64,000 nucleotides of DNA from NCBI GenBank assembly GCA_964599655.1, contig CAZRGV010000001.1, positions 62,001 through 126,000 of the forward strand. Direction: 5' to 3'. Of this stretch, positions 9,707 to 19,245 are shown piece by piece. The notes under the pieces were generated by a model that had not been told where the DNA came from, ran no database searches, and saw only the letters and a program-made list of their open reading frames with translations. The number at the start of each line of letters is the position of its first letter. Position 1 is the stretch's first letter. The stretch is from CAZRGV01 sp964599655 (GTDB lineage Bacteria; Planctomycetota; Planctomycetia; Isosphaerales; Isosphaeraceae). A program made the position numbers and the translations under genes.

Positions 9707-10711
9707 TCATTGATCCGTTCTGGAGGTCAACAAGACCTTGCCGTGGCGACCGACACGTTCCGCTGCCTGAACGGCATCGGCGATCGACGTGAGGGGGAAG
9801 GTTTCGCCGATCTCGGTCGAAAGCACCCCGGCCCGGATCAACTGGCTGATGGCGCGGAAGTGGCTCAGGGCGGTGAAGATGCTCTGCTCTCGCATCCAGT
9901 GACCCAGCCAGAATCCTTCGAGAATCCGCTTACCCGAAATCAGGAGCCGGGGCTCGATCACCAGCGGTTGTTGCGACAGGGTGCCGTAGACGAGCATCCG
10001 ACCTTCGGGCGCGAGCGACTTGAACACCTGGGAACCGGTCTCACCGCCGACTGGGTCCACGGCGTAGCGAATACCGTTGGGACCGGCGATCGCCCGAACC
10101 TGCTCGTCGATGGGCCCTTGGGACGACGAGATGACCGCGTCACCCCCGAGGGATTTCAACTCATCGATGGCCTCGCGGCGCCGGACGACGTTGAGGGTTT
10201 TGAACCCGTCGTGCCGGCCAAGTCGGATGATCATCTTGCCCAGTTCGGAACCGGCCGCGGTTTGCAGCAGCCAGGCCCCTCGCGGAACCTTGAGCACTTT
10301 GCGGACCATCGCCAGGACGGTCGCTGGGTTGACGAAAAAGGAGGCGACCTGCTCGTCGGGCAAGTCGGCGGGGACAGGGCGGGCCTGTCGCGAGGGAATC
10401 ACGGCGAACTCAGCCCAATTTCCGCCAGCGTGATTGATGACGGTCACCCGTTTGCCCAGGACCAGCCGCCCCAGGGGGTTGAGGCCGGGGCCGATCTTAT
10501 CGACCACGCCGACCCCCTCGAAGCCAGGGATTGCGGGCAAGGTAGGCAAAACACCATAACGTCCGCGAGTGACCAGAAGATCCGAGGGATTGACCGGGCT
10601 GGCGATCATACGGACCCGCACCTCACCCGGACCGGGTTCCGGGTCGGGGACGTCCCGAACCTGCAAGACCTCGACCGGTTCTCCGAACTGCTCGAACACG
10701 ATCGCCTTCAT
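9707..10711 (-). CDS. Zinc-free MDR oxidoreductase (enoyl reductase/quinone oxidoreductase-like)
   Basis: A 334-aa medium-chain dehydrogenase/reductase. It has the N-terminal GroES-like fold (PGEVRVRMIASPVNPSDLL), a quinone-reductase type IPGFEGVGVV, and a Rossmann domain with a 2'-phosphate-type NADPH loop following WLLQTAAGSELGKMII. The catalytic and structural zinc cysteines of alcohol dehydrogenases are absent, and the 'SPVNPSDLL' pattern with 'PAIPGFEGVG' resembles mitochondrial-type trans-2-enoyl-CoA/ACP reductases (MECR/ETR1) and zeta-crystallin-like enzymes. Likely chemistry is NADPH-dependent reduction of an enoyl thioester or quinone. ATG 10711 has AGGAG 12 nt upstream, slightly far. 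It follows the M28 peptidase gene by 99 bp on the same strand. Confidence 0.82.
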   Translation of the reverse strand: MKAIVFEQFGEPVEVLQVRDVPDPEPGPGEVRVRMIASPVNPSDLLVTRGRYGVLPTLPAIPGFEGVGVVDKIGPGLNPLGRLVLGKRVTVINHAGGNWAEFAVIPSRQARPVPADLPDEQVASFFVNPATVLAMVRKVLKVPRGAWLLQTAAGSELGKMIIRLGRHDGFKTLNVVRRREAIDELKSLGGDAVISSSQGPIDEQVRAIAGPNGIRYAVDPVGGETGSQVFKSLAPEGRMLVYGTLSQQPLVIEPRLLISGKRILEGFWLGHWMREQSIFTALSHFRAISQLIRAGVLSTEIGETFPLTSIADAVQAAERVGRHGKVLLTSRTDQ

Positions 10712-10810
10712 GCGATGGTCGAACTCCTGGGGGGGTAGTCGAATTTGGAGTAACCCAAGTTGGATTGGTGGGTTTCGCGGTGTTGCACCCGCTCTACAAA
10801 GGGTTAGGGG

Positions 10811-12232
10811 CTAGCGACGGCCTCCGCGATCGGGCAAGGGGAACGCGACGAGGCTGCGATGTCCTTGCGTATCGACGGATCGAACGCCGAAGTGAAGGTT
10901 GTCCTTGGAAAGGTCGGGGAGAGTCACGCGATTCACATTGCCGACGAACCGAGCGTGCTGCCAGGTGGGGGCCGTCGTGTCTCGCCAGACGACTTCGAAG
11001 CCGCACAGATCCTCGTCCTCGAGGGGGTCCCAGTGCAGGGTCGTGTCGTTTTCGAGACGGTGGGTCTCGATGGCCACGTTCGACGGGGCAGGAGGGGCTT
11101 TCGCGAGCGAGGCAAGGGCGGCCAGGTTCAACTTCGCGACCGATTGCACATAGGAAAAGTCGACTTTCTTGGGGACGTCGCCGAAACTGGTGCCGTTTTC
11201 CGTCCGGACATTCTGATGCTGCCTGGCGTAGTTCTCGGAGGGTTCGGTCAAGCGGACGGCCGGGTAGCCTTCCGCGAGGAATGGCATGTGGTCGCCACCC
11301 CGGAGGTAGCGGTCGGCCCGGAAGACCAGTCGGACGTCGAAGTTGGGAAGGTAATAGTCCGCGGTCTCGTCGAGGTAACGGGCCAGTTGCCGGGAGGCTG
11401 AGTCGTTCTCGCCGCCAACGGCGCGGAGTCGAGCCGCCATCGGTGACTTCGGATCGGGCAACCCTTCCGAGAAAACCCGAACCGAGCGGTTGTCGCGTCG
11501 ACCTCCCGTCCCCTCGGTGTTTCCCACGATATCGTTGGTGATCATCGCTTCAATCTGACGGCCGGCTTCGTGGGCGGCGCGGGCGAAGTGGGTCGAGCCG
11601 AGCAGACCCTGTTCCTCACCGGCGAAGGCCACGAAGACGATTGTGGCATCGAACTGGTGCGAGGCCATGACCTCGGCCAGCTCGAGGACGACGGCCGTGC
11701 CGCTGGCGTCGTCGTTGGCGCCGGGGGCGTCGGACTCGGCGTCGTTGACGTCGGAGCAGATCGAGTCATAATGCCCGCCGATGACGAGGAGGCGGCCGGG
11801 CTGGCGACCGGCAAGGGTTGCCACGACGTTGACGACCTCGGTGGCCACCCGGACCCGACTCCTCGGTTCCTGGACGTAGCTGTCGAGCTCGACCTGGAGA
11901 CGGCCTCCACCGGACTTCGCGATCCGGTCGAACTCGGCCTTGAGCCATCGCCGGGCGGCGCCGATGCCGCGAACCTCGCTCTTCGTTTCCGAGAGCGTGT
12001 GGCGAGTGCCGAAACCGGCGAGGGTTTCGATCCGGGCCCGGATACGGTTGACCGACACGGCGTCGAGCATCGCGACGATCTCGGGGTCCGGGACCGACGG
12101 ACTGGGCGGAGCCGCGTCATCGGGAGCCGATGGCGCGAAACCGCCTCCCGTCGCGACGAGGATCGGTAGAAGTAGCAACATCAACGCACAAGATCGCGAT
12201 TGCGGCGTACTGGCAATCATTGATTTTATCAT
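10811..12232 (-). CDS. Secreted M28 family zinc aminopeptidase
   Basis: A 473-aa exported peptidase. It has a signal peptide (basic start, hydrophobic ALMLLLLPILVA at residues 16-27) and then an M28 catalytic domain at residues ~130-375. The co-catalytic zinc ligands are visible: H154 (GGHYDS), D174 (GANDDASG), the general-base/ligand pair E206-E207 (GEEQG), D234 (NDIVG) and H315 (GGDHMPF). Residues ~380-465 look like a fibronectin type III module (APSNVAIETHRLENDTTLHW). It would remove N-terminal residues from peptides outside the cytoplasm. Only 16 bp separate it from the upstream PVC cytochrome gene, so they form an operon. No clear ribosome site precedes ATG 12232, consistent with translational coupling. 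Confidence 0.9.
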   Translation of the reverse strand: MIKSMIASTPQSRSCALMLLLLPILVATGGGFAPSAPDDAAPPSPSVPDPEIVAMLDAVSVNRIRARIETLAGFGTRHTLSETKSEVRGIGAARRWLKAEFDRIAKSGGGRLQVELDSYVQEPRSRVRVATEVVNVVATLAGRQPGRLLVIGGHYDSICSDVNDAESDAPGANDDASGTAVVLELAEVMASHQFDATIVFVAFAGEEQGLLGSTHFARAAHEAGRQIEAMITNDIVGNTEGTGGRRDNRSVRVFSEGLPDPKSPMAARLRAVGGENDSASRQLARYLDETADYYLPNFDVRLVFRADRYLRGGDHMPFLAEGYPAVRLTEPSENYARQHQNVRTENGTSFGDVPKKVDFSYVQSVAKLNLAALASLAKAPPAPSNVAIETHRLENDTTLHWDPLEDEDLCGFEVVWRDTTAPTWQHARFVGNVNRVTLPDLSKDNLHFGVRSVDTQGHRSLVAFPLPDRGGRR

Positions 12233-12248
12233 AGTTACAGGCGAAAAA

Positions 12249-15200
12249 TTATTTGAGTCCTTGAAGGAACGCGAGCAGGTCGCGGAGTTCGTCGCGGGAG
12301 AGGGTGGTATCGAGGCCCTGGGGCATGATCGAGGTCGGGCTGGGGCGGATCTCGTCGACCTCCTCGGGCCGAAGATGGATCTCGGCGCGGTCGGTGGTGC
12401 GGAGAACGATGCTGTTTCCGTCGCGCTGGGCGATTACGCCGTTGAGAATGCGGCCGTCGCTCGTAGCGACGACGAAGGGGTCGAAGCCCTGGGCGAAGGT
12501 GGCGCTTGGATAAACGATGGCTTCGAGCAGGTCACGGCCTGAGCGAACGGCGCCGATGGTGGTCAGGTCGGGACCGATGTTACCCCCTTCCGGTCCAACG
12601 CGGTGACAGCCGTAGCAACTTGCGCGGTTGCCGAAGAAGACGGCCCGGCCGCGGTCGGGATGGCCACCCTGAGCAAGTGGGGCGAGCGCCTCGAGCTTCG
12701 CTTTGGCGTCGGCGGCGTCTGGGACGAGCCGGTCGAGCAGGGGTCTGGCCTCTCGGGACACCTCGTCGGGGTAGTTCTTCAAGAGGTCGGCCAGGGCCGT
12801 ACCCGAGAGACCGGCCGAATCTGCTCGGCGGGAGAGAGCCTCAACGAGGGCACGTCCGACCGTCGGCCCGAGCGGTCGGCGGAAGGCGCGGAGTAGGGAA
12901 GGGGTCACGAGCGGATCGGGCTCGGCGAGCAGGGCGGTCAGACGAAGGGCTTCGGTCGGGCTCAGCGACGAGGCGCCAAGGGTCTCGGCGGCCGAGAGTC
13001 GGACGACTGGCGGTTCATCATTCCGGAGCCGTTCGACGAGCACGTCGAAGAGATCGCCGGGAAGAGGATCGAGTCGAGGGGCGATCACGCCGAGGGCCGC
13101 GAGTCGGATCTCGACGGGCCTTGAGGGATCGCGCGCCATGACGGCAAGCGGATCGTCGAACGCGTCGATCCGCTGGGCCCGGATGGCGGCGAGGGCCGCT
13201 CGCACGACGTCGGTGTCCTTCGACTCCACCAGGGGCTTGAGGGCCGAGACCCAGGAATCGGGCAGGGGGGTGAGCCGGGAGCGGCGGAAGACGTCAAGCA
13301 GCAAGAGGCGATGGGCCGGCGAGGTCTTCGGATCGCCAAGGGCTCTCGCCAACATGGTCTGGACGGAGGGCTGCGACTCGAACGCGAGGAAGATGCCGCG
13401 CAGCGCGGCTTCGGTCTCGGCGTTCAGTACGGGCTCTCGAAGGCCACGTTCGAGGTGGCCGATCATCTCGGGGGCCCAGTCGGGATGGTGCTCAATGACG
13501 CTCAACGTGGCGGCTCGCAGTGTGGCATCGGAGGTATCAAGGAGCGGCAAGACCTCCGAAAGAGCGAGCTTGCCCGAGGGCATCTGGTCAAGGGCGATGA
13601 GGACGCCTCGACGAACGGCGGGGCTGGCGTCGGTCAGGTGGAGCCGTGTGAGCGCGGGGGCGTCGAAGTCGATCAGGGCGCGAATCAAGGCGTGCTCGAG
13701 GAATGGATCCGAATCGGCCGCCGAGGCGCGGAGGCCGTCGATGATTGCTGGAACGCTCTTCACGGGCAAGGTCTGAATCTGGCCGAGGGCGGTGGCCGCC
13801 TGGCGACGAACGGGGGGCTCGTCGTTGCTGAGCATCGTGGCAAGTCGCGCGGCCGCGTCTCGATCTCCGGCGAGGCCAACGATTCGGCAGGCGGCGATGC
13901 GGACCTCGGGGCTCGGGTCGTCGAGCGCCTGACGGATGAGAGCGTGGGTGGGCTCGCTGCCGATCCGGCCGAGGACCCAGAGGGCCTGAATTCTAGGCTC
14001 GATGGCGGTCGTGGTTGTCTTGATGGCTTTCGCCAGGGGCTCAACCGCCTCGTCTCCCTTGCGCACGAGGGCTTCGACGGCGCGATCGCGGACGACAAAA
14101 CGAGGGTCAGCGAGTCGGTCCATCAGGTCGTTGATGGTCGGGTTGGTCCAGTCGAGGGCGAGACCGCGAGGGTCATTCGGGCGAGGCATGGCCTGGCGCT
14201 GAATGCGGTAGATCGCGCCATGAATGTCGGGCTTAGCGATTTTCGAGCGAGGACAGCCGCGAAGGAACCAGCCTCCCGTGTTGACGACGAGTAAACTTCC
14301 ATCGGCGTCTTCGAGGATGTCGGTGGGGTGGAAGTCGGGATCGTCGGTCGTGAGCAGGTCGTGATCTTCAGCGACGAATCCGGCTCCCCGGCGGGTGATC
14401 GGATGGTGCTGGACGCGCCTCGTGTTGAACTGGGCGGTCAGGAGGTGCGTGGCATCGTCCTGGAAGATTCCACCGCGGGCGACCATCAAACCCGATGGAG
14501 CGACGGCCGGCCATTCACGGAGGGCCGGAAGCAAGGGGCCGGTGCGTTCGAACTCCTGGAGGCAGGGGTGAATCTTGGGATAGACGCCCCCTTCGACCCA
14601 GTGCATGAGAGAGTCTCGCATGCCGTTTTTGGGGTCGGTGAAGAAGGTCATCGTGCCGAACATCTCGCCGGAGCGGAGGAAGGCGACCTCAACGGGGTTA
14701 TCCATCCCGCCGCCGCAGACGCGTTCGAGCCGAGTGCCGTCGGGCTGGCAGCGGAAGACCCGCGAGGCGAGCCCTTCGAGGACGGTTCCTTCCTTGGTGG
14801 TGATTTTGTAGCCGTGTCGGCCGTGGGTGAAGTAGAGCCAGCCGTCGGGACCGAGGAATGGTCCGTGGTTGTCGGCGCCGTTGCCGTTATAGATGAAGCC
14901 AGTGACGATGATCGTGCGGTCCTCGGCCACGCCATCGCCGTCGTGATCGTCGAGTCGGAGGATGTCGGGCGGAGCGGCGACGTAAAGGCCGCCATTGCAC
15001 CACTGGACCCCCATCGGCATGGTCAGGTTGGTGGCGAAGTCGGTAGCGCGGTCGAATCGGCCGTCGCCGTCGAGATCCACCAACCGACGGATGCGCCCCG
15101 GATTGGTGGCCGCGAGCTGGTTCTGATCTAGGTTTTCGCCCGACGATTCGGCGACGTAGAGCCGGCCCTCGTCGTCGAACGTGGCGTACATCGGATGCCG

Positions 15201-15359
15201 GATCAGCGAATCGTTTGCAACTCGTTCGACCGTGAACCCCTCGGCGGCCATGAGTGGAGCGGTTTCGGGCGGAGTCGGCGCGTCGTCGGCTCGGGTTGTG
15301 CGGAAGAAGAGGAGCAAGACGAGAAGGCCGATCGCAACGTGACGTCTTCGCGGTTCCAT
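12249..15359 (-). CDS. PVC-type heme-binding CxxCH protein with beta-propeller and HEAT repeats
   Basis: A 1,036-aa exported protein. Residues 1-24 are a signal peptide. Residues ~35-390 form the membrane-bound dehydrogenase-type propeller (MYATFDDEGRLYVAESSGE, VDLDGDGRFD). Residues ~400-850 are HEAT-like helical repeats (PSPEVRIAACRIVGLAGDRD). The C-terminus is a cytochrome c domain with the heme site CYGCH (C915, C918, H919), GPDLTTIG and a candidate Met ligand at M1012. This architecture is a PVC-superphylum hallmark. It is thought to oxidise carbohydrates or other substrates in the periplasm, but the substrate is unknown. It heads the operon with the M28 peptidase and is divergent from the sulfurtransferase (108 bp between starts). 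Confidence 0.93.
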   Translation of the reverse strand: MEPRRRHVAIGLLVLLLFFRTTRADDAPTPPETAPLMAAEGFTVERVANDSLIRHPMYATFDDEGRLYVAESSGENLDQNQLAATNPGRIRRLVDLDGDGRFDRATDFATNLTMPMGVQWCNGGLYVAAPPDILRLDDHDGDGVAEDRTIIVTGFIYNGNGADNHGPFLGPDGWLYFTHGRHGYKITTKEGTVLEGLASRVFRCQPDGTRLERVCGGGMDNPVEVAFLRSGEMFGTMTFFTDPKNGMRDSLMHWVEGGVYPKIHPCLQEFERTGPLLPALREWPAVAPSGLMVARGGIFQDDATHLLTAQFNTRRVQHHPITRRGAGFVAEDHDLLTTDDPDFHPTDILEDADGSLLVVNTGGWFLRGCPRSKIAKPDIHGAIYRIQRQAMPRPNDPRGLALDWTNPTINDLMDRLADPRFVVRDRAVEALVRKGDEAVEPLAKAIKTTTTAIEPRIQALWVLGRIGSEPTHALIRQALDDPSPEVRIAACRIVGLAGDRDAAARLATMLSNDEPPVRRQAATALGQIQTLPVKSVPAIIDGLRASAADSDPFLEHALIRALIDFDAPALTRLHLTDASPAVRRGVLIALDQMPSGKLALSEVLPLLDTSDATLRAATLSVIEHHPDWAPEMIGHLERGLREPVLNAETEAALRGIFLAFESQPSVQTMLARALGDPKTSPAHRLLLLDVFRRSRLTPLPDSWVSALKPLVESKDTDVVRAALAAIRAQRIDAFDDPLAVMARDPSRPVEIRLAALGVIAPRLDPLPGDLFDVLVERLRNDEPPVVRLSAAETLGASSLSPTEALRLTALLAEPDPLVTPSLLRAFRRPLGPTVGRALVEALSRRADSAGLSGTALADLLKNYPDEVSREARPLLDRLVPDAADAKAKLEALAPLAQGGHPDRGRAVFFGNRASCYGCHRVGPEGGNIGPDLTTIGAVRSGRDLLEAIVYPSATFAQGFDPFVVATSDGRILNGVIAQRDGNSIVLRTTDRAEIHLRPEEVDEIRPSPTSIMPQGLDTTLSRDELRDLLAFLQGLK

Positions 15360-15467
15360 CGTAAGTTCCCTGGGAATGCCGGGCCTCGGTCAGGGTTCGC
15401 CAGAGCAGGGCCAAGGCGGTATCTTAAACGCTTTCCAAACGGAATCCCACCACGGAGCCGACGACCG

Positions 15468-16331
15468 ATGCCAACCGATCCGCTCGTCACCACCGATTGG
15501 CTGGAAGCCCACTTGAAGGATGCGAACCTCCGCGTCGTGGATATGCGAGGGTTTGTGTCGACCCGGCCGGTCGAGCCCGGGGTCGAGGAGGCAACCTACC
15601 GGGGCGCGATGGAGGAATACCTGGCGGGGCATGTGCCAGGAGCCGTTTACATCGACTGGACGAAGGACATCGTCGACCCGGATGATCCGGTCCCAGCGCA
15701 GATTGCTCCTCCCGAACGTTTTGCCGAGGCCATGGCGACGCGAGGGATCGGCGACGAAACGCACGTTGTGGCCGTCGACCATATGGGGGGCCAGTTCGCG
15801 ACAAGACTCTGGTGGGCCTTGATGTACTACGGGCACGAGAAGGTTTCCGTGCTCGACGGCGGATGGAATCGCTGGGTCGAGGAAGAGCGGCCGGTGGAGG
15901 CGGGGCCGGTAACCGTCGAGCGAGGAACGTTCACGCCGCGTCCCAGACCGGAACTACGGGCGACCGCCGCGCAAGTTCTCGCTCGGTTGGGCCGTTCGGA
16001 TTCGCGGATTGTCGATGCTCGAGATGAGGGGCAGTACACCGGGGCGAAGCGTCGCGGTCCTCGGGGCGGCCACATTCCAGGAGCGTTGAACCTTCCTCGC
16101 GAACTGTTCTTCAACGAGACCGGCGGATTTCGACCGCTGGAGGAAATTCGCCAGCGCGTCGAGGAACGGGGCCTTCGCGCCGATAAACCCGTGGTCGCGT
16201 ACTGCAACGGTGGAGTCGCCGCGACGGTCGTGTTGTTCAACCTGTACCGTTTGGGCTATCGCGATCTTTGCAATTATGACGGTTCCTGGAACGAGTGGGG
16301 GCCTCGACTCGACCTGCCAGTCGAGGCTTGA
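15468..16331 (+). CDS. Thiosulfate/3-mercaptopyruvate sulfurtransferase (tandem rhodanese)
   Basis: A 287-aa tandem-rhodanese enzyme. The C-terminal domain holds the persulfide cysteine C246 in AYCNGGVAAT. The N-terminal domain has lost it (VAVDHMGGQFATR, with Asp/His in the equivalent loop), as is normal for the family. CH2A-like segments GHVPGAVYIDW and GHIPGALNLP are present in each half. It transfers sulfur from thiosulfate or mercaptopyruvate to cyanide or thiol acceptors in the cytoplasm. The active loop CNGGVA lacks the classic Arg of CRxGx[RT] thiosulfate enzymes, so the donor is uncertain. ATG 15468 is supported by CGGAG about 10 nt upstream. The longer upstream open frame is not family-like. 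Confidence 0.88.
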   Translation: MPTDPLVTTDWLEAHLKDANLRVVDMRGFVSTRPVEPGVEEATYRGAMEEYLAGHVPGAVYIDWTKDIVDPDDPVPAQIAPPERFAEAMATRGIGDETHVVAVDHMGGQFATRLWWALMYYGHEKVSVLDGGWNRWVEEERPVEAGPVTVERGTFTPRPRPELRATAAQVLARLGRSDSRIVDARDEGQYTGAKRRGPRGGHIPGALNLPRELFFNETGGFRPLEEIRQRVEERGLRADKPVVAYCNGGVAATVVLFNLYRLGYRDLCNYDGSWNEWGPRLDLPVEA

Positions 16332-16495
16332 GCGAACGCGGGGGGACGGGCAAAACGGCCAGGTCCGACGGTTGGTTCTTGCCAACGGCCGCTCCGATGG
16401 CCATAGTGCATCAAGCTCGGACTGCCGTCTCCGCCACCGCCACGGGGCCGGCCCTCGTCCTGTTGTCCCGTTAGGAATCGAGGGAGCTTGTATCG

Positions 16496-17109
16496 ATGCC
16501 AGAACACGATCCGAACGCCAAGGGCGGCCCGAGCGGCCACAGCCGGCGCGACTTCCTCCGGGGGTCTGGCCTGGCCGCCGCGTCCGCCGTACTGACCGGT
16601 CCGGCCGTGACCGCATTGGACGAGGCGAAGGGCCGAAGGTCCTTTCCGGCGACGTCGAAATCTCGCTGAAGGTCAATGGTCAGGAACGGAAGTGCACCAT
16701 CGAGCCGCGCTGCACGCTGCTTGACACCCTGCGCAATCGTCTGGATGTTACCGGACCGAAGCGCGTTTGCGACCGCGCCAGTTGCGGCGCCTGCACGGTC
16801 ATCATTGATGGAGAGCCCGTCTACTCCTGCACCACGCTGGCAATCACCTGCCAGGGTCAAGACATCCAGACCCTGGAAAGCTTCGATGAGAAGGGGGTTC
16901 CGACCGCCTTCCACCAGCATGACGGCCTGATGTGTGGCTACTGCACGCCCGGCTTCGTCACCGCGTGCAAGGCACTCCTGGACAAGAACCCGAACCCGAG
17001 CCTCGAAGACGTCAAGCGGGGGCTCGACGGCAATATCTGCCGCTGCGGGACCTACATGGGCGTGTTCGAAGCGGCGCTGGCCGCGGCCAAAGCCATGAAA
17101 GGAGCCTGA
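16496..17109 (+). CDS. Molybdenum hydroxylase 2Fe-2S subunit, Tat-exported, interrupted by a 1-base frameshift
   Basis: Two frames make one gene. ATG 16496 (GAGGGAG upstream) encodes a twin-arginine leader, SRRDFLRGSGLAAASAVL at residues ~14-31. At 16633-16634 a C appears to be missing from a C run (GGCC where GGCCC would restore frame). Past this point the -1 frame encodes the rest: a plant-type 2Fe-2S site (CDRASCGACTV, then C near 16828) and a second [2Fe-2S] domain (CGYCTPGF and CRCGTY). With the base restored the protein is about 204 aa, normal for a xanthine dehydrogenase-family small subunit. It passes electrons from the Mo centre to FAD. It overlaps nothing and sits 3 bp before the Mo subunit gene. 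Whether the frameshift is real or a draft error cannot be told here. Confidence 0.88.
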
Positions 17110-17112
17110 CCC

Positions 17113-19242
17113 ATGGCACAGTGGCCCGAAAACCCCCACGTGATCGGCACGAACGTGCCCCGGCTCGATGGGCTGGGCAAAGCGTCTGGCAAGATCAAGT
17201 ATCCCTCCGACGTCCATCCCGAGGGCATGCTCTTCGCCGTGATGCTGTACAGCCCGTACGCTCACGCGAAGATCAAGAAGATCGATACCTCGAAGGCCGA
17301 GAAAATGCCCGGCGTCAAGGCCGTGCATGTGATCGCCGGCGAAGGGTCGACCCTGCGATACCAGGGTGACGACATCGCCGCGGTGGCCGCCGAAACCGAA
17401 GAGCAGGCCCGCGATGCGGTCCGCGCCATCGAGATCGATTACGACATCCTGCCCCACGTCGTGACCGAAGAGCAGGCGATGGCCGAGGGTGCTCCCGCAG
17501 TCAATCCCCGTGGGAATGTTCAGAAAGGCCGTGCCCAGAGTACCGGTGATCCCGACAGCGCCTTCGACAAGGCTGACGCGGTCGTCGAGGCGACCTACTC
17601 GGTGCCGGTCATCACGCACGTCTGCCTTGAGACCCACGGTTTGACGGCCAAGTGGGACGGGGACGACAAGATCATCGCCTGGGCGAGCACGCAAAACGTC
17701 AACGGCGTTTCGGGTGAGCTAGCCGGCAGCTTCAAGATTCCGCCAACGAACGTCACCACCCTGACCGAGGTCATGGGCGGCGGCTTCGGATCGAAGTTCA
17801 GCGCCGACTCGTGGGGCGTCGCCGCGGCCACCCTGGCCAAGAAGGCGGGCCGACCGGTCAAGCTGTTCCTCGACCGTGCCCAGGAGCACATGGCGGCCGG
17901 CAACCGTCCCAGCGCGACCGGTCATATCAAGATGGGTGCGAGCAAGGACGGCCGACTCGTGGCGATGATCGCCGAGACGCATGGCACCGGCGGCATCAGC
18001 CGAGGCGCGGGCTTCCCCTTGCCTTACGTCTACGACGTTCCCAACGTCCGACGAGAGCACTCCGACGTCTTCCTGAACGGTGGCAACGCTCGCGCGATGC
18101 GAGCTCCGGGACATCCCGAGGGATGCGCCCTGATGGAAGCCGCGATGGATGACCTGGCCGACAAGCTCGGTATCGATCCCCTGGAGTTCCGGCTCAAGAA
18201 CCTTCCGGAAGGGGATTTCAAGACCCCGATCTACAAGGCCGAGATCGAGATCGGCGCCCGTCAGATCGGCTGGGAGAAGCGAAAGCCTCGCGGCCAGAAC
18301 GGCAAGGGGCCGATCAAGCGGGGCTATGGCATGGCCTTGCACACCTGGGGCGGTGGCGGTGCCCGCGACAAGCAGGTCAACTGCATCATCAACCCGGATG
18401 GCTCGGTCGAGGTCCGCAGCGCGACTCAGGACATCGGCACGGGCGCTCGCACCGTGCTGGCGATCGTCGCGGCCGAGATCCTGGGCTTGAAGCCGACCGA
18501 CATCACGTCGAACATCGGCAATTCGACCTTCCCGCCCGGTCAGGCGTCTGGCGGCTCGACCACCACTCCGTCGATGACGCCTCCGACCTTCAACGCGGTA
18601 AGCCAGGCCCGGGACGAGCTCCTCAAGCGGGTCGGTCGGGCGATCAACGAAGACCCGGCGAACCTGTCGCTGGCCGACGGCAAGCTGCTCGTCAAGGGCG
18701 AGGCAGCGATGTCGTGGAAGGATGCCTGCCGCAAGCTCGGCATGATGCCCGTCTCAGTGACCGCCGGATTTGTGGACGGCCTGACCTCCAGCGGCGTCGG
18801 CGGCTGCCAGTTCGCCGAGGTGAGCGTGGATACCGAGACCGGCGTCGTACGAGTTCGCAAGATCGTGGCCGTGCAAGACTCGGGTCAGATCATCGATATG
18901 CTCACGTGGCGCAGCCAGGTTTTCGGTGGCGTCATCGGCGGCCTGAATTATGGGCTGTTCGAAGAGCGGATCATGGACCCGACGACTGGCATCTTCCTGA
19001 ACGCCGACATGGAGATGTACAAGCTGGCGGGCGCCAGCGATATCCCCGAGATCATCGTCGAGGCGTATCACACGCCGGAGATGCGGGCTCGGGGCGTGAT
19101 CGGCGTTGGCGAGCCGCCGACGATCAGCACCGCGGCGGCGATTGGCAACGCCGTGACCAACGCCATCGGCGTGCGGGTTCCCAAGTGGCCGATGTCTCCG
19201 ATGAACGTCCTGAACGCCTTGTCCAACGAAGGGAGGGGCTGA
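17113..19242 (+). CDS. Xanthine dehydrogenase-family molybdopterin-binding subunit
   Basis: A 709-aa large subunit of a molybdenum hydroxylase. It binds the molybdopterin cofactor and hydroxylates an unknown aldehyde or heterocycle. The N-terminal a/b hammerhead domain is seen at RLDGLGKASGKIKYPSD. Mo-pocket signatures include VMGGGFGSK, NARAMRAPGHPEG (the Arg-containing loop) and the catalytic glutamate E667 in GVGEPPT. The length is typical. It has no signal peptide of its own and would be carried to the periplasm with the Tat-tagged 2Fe-2S subunit. It is flanked by 3-bp gaps on both sides in the operon order 2Fe-2S, Mo, FAD, small Cys protein. The order and the FAD-subunit type are of the YagTSR/PaoABC kind; the substrate is not predictable. 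Confidence 0.93.
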   Translation: MAQWPENPHVIGTNVPRLDGLGKASGKIKYPSDVHPEGMLFAVMLYSPYAHAKIKKIDTSKAEKMPGVKAVHVIAGEGSTLRYQGDDIAAVAAETEEQARDAVRAIEIDYDILPHVVTEEQAMAEGAPAVNPRGNVQKGRAQSTGDPDSAFDKADAVVEATYSVPVITHVCLETHGLTAKWDGDDKIIAWASTQNVNGVSGELAGSFKIPPTNVTTLTEVMGGGFGSKFSADSWGVAAATLAKKAGRPVKLFLDRAQEHMAAGNRPSATGHIKMGASKDGRLVAMIAETHGTGGISRGAGFPLPYVYDVPNVRREHSDVFLNGGNARAMRAPGHPEGCALMEAAMDDLADKLGIDPLEFRLKNLPEGDFKTPIYKAEIEIGARQIGWEKRKPRGQNGKGPIKRGYGMALHTWGGGGARDKQVNCIINPDGSVEVRSATQDIGTGARTVLAIVAAEILGLKPTDITSNIGNSTFPPGQASGGSTTTPSMTPPTFNAVSQARDELLKRVGRAINEDPANLSLADGKLLVKGEAAMSWKDACRKLGMMPVSVTAGFVDGLTSSGVGGCQFAEVSVDTETGVVRVRKIVAVQDSGQIIDMLTWRSQVFGGVIGGLNYGLFEERIMDPTTGIFLNADMEMYKLAGASDIPEIIVEAYHTPEMRARGVIGVGEPPTISTAAAIGNAVTNAIGVRVPKWPMSPMNVLNALSNEGRG

Positions 19243-19245
19243 TCC

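Noticed and set aside
16496..17109. Programmed ribosomal frameshift in the 2Fe-2S gene
   Set aside because: The site (GGCCGAAGG) lacks a slippery heptamer such as X-XXY-YYZ and no stem-loop is seen right after it; a missing C is simpler in a gapped assembly.
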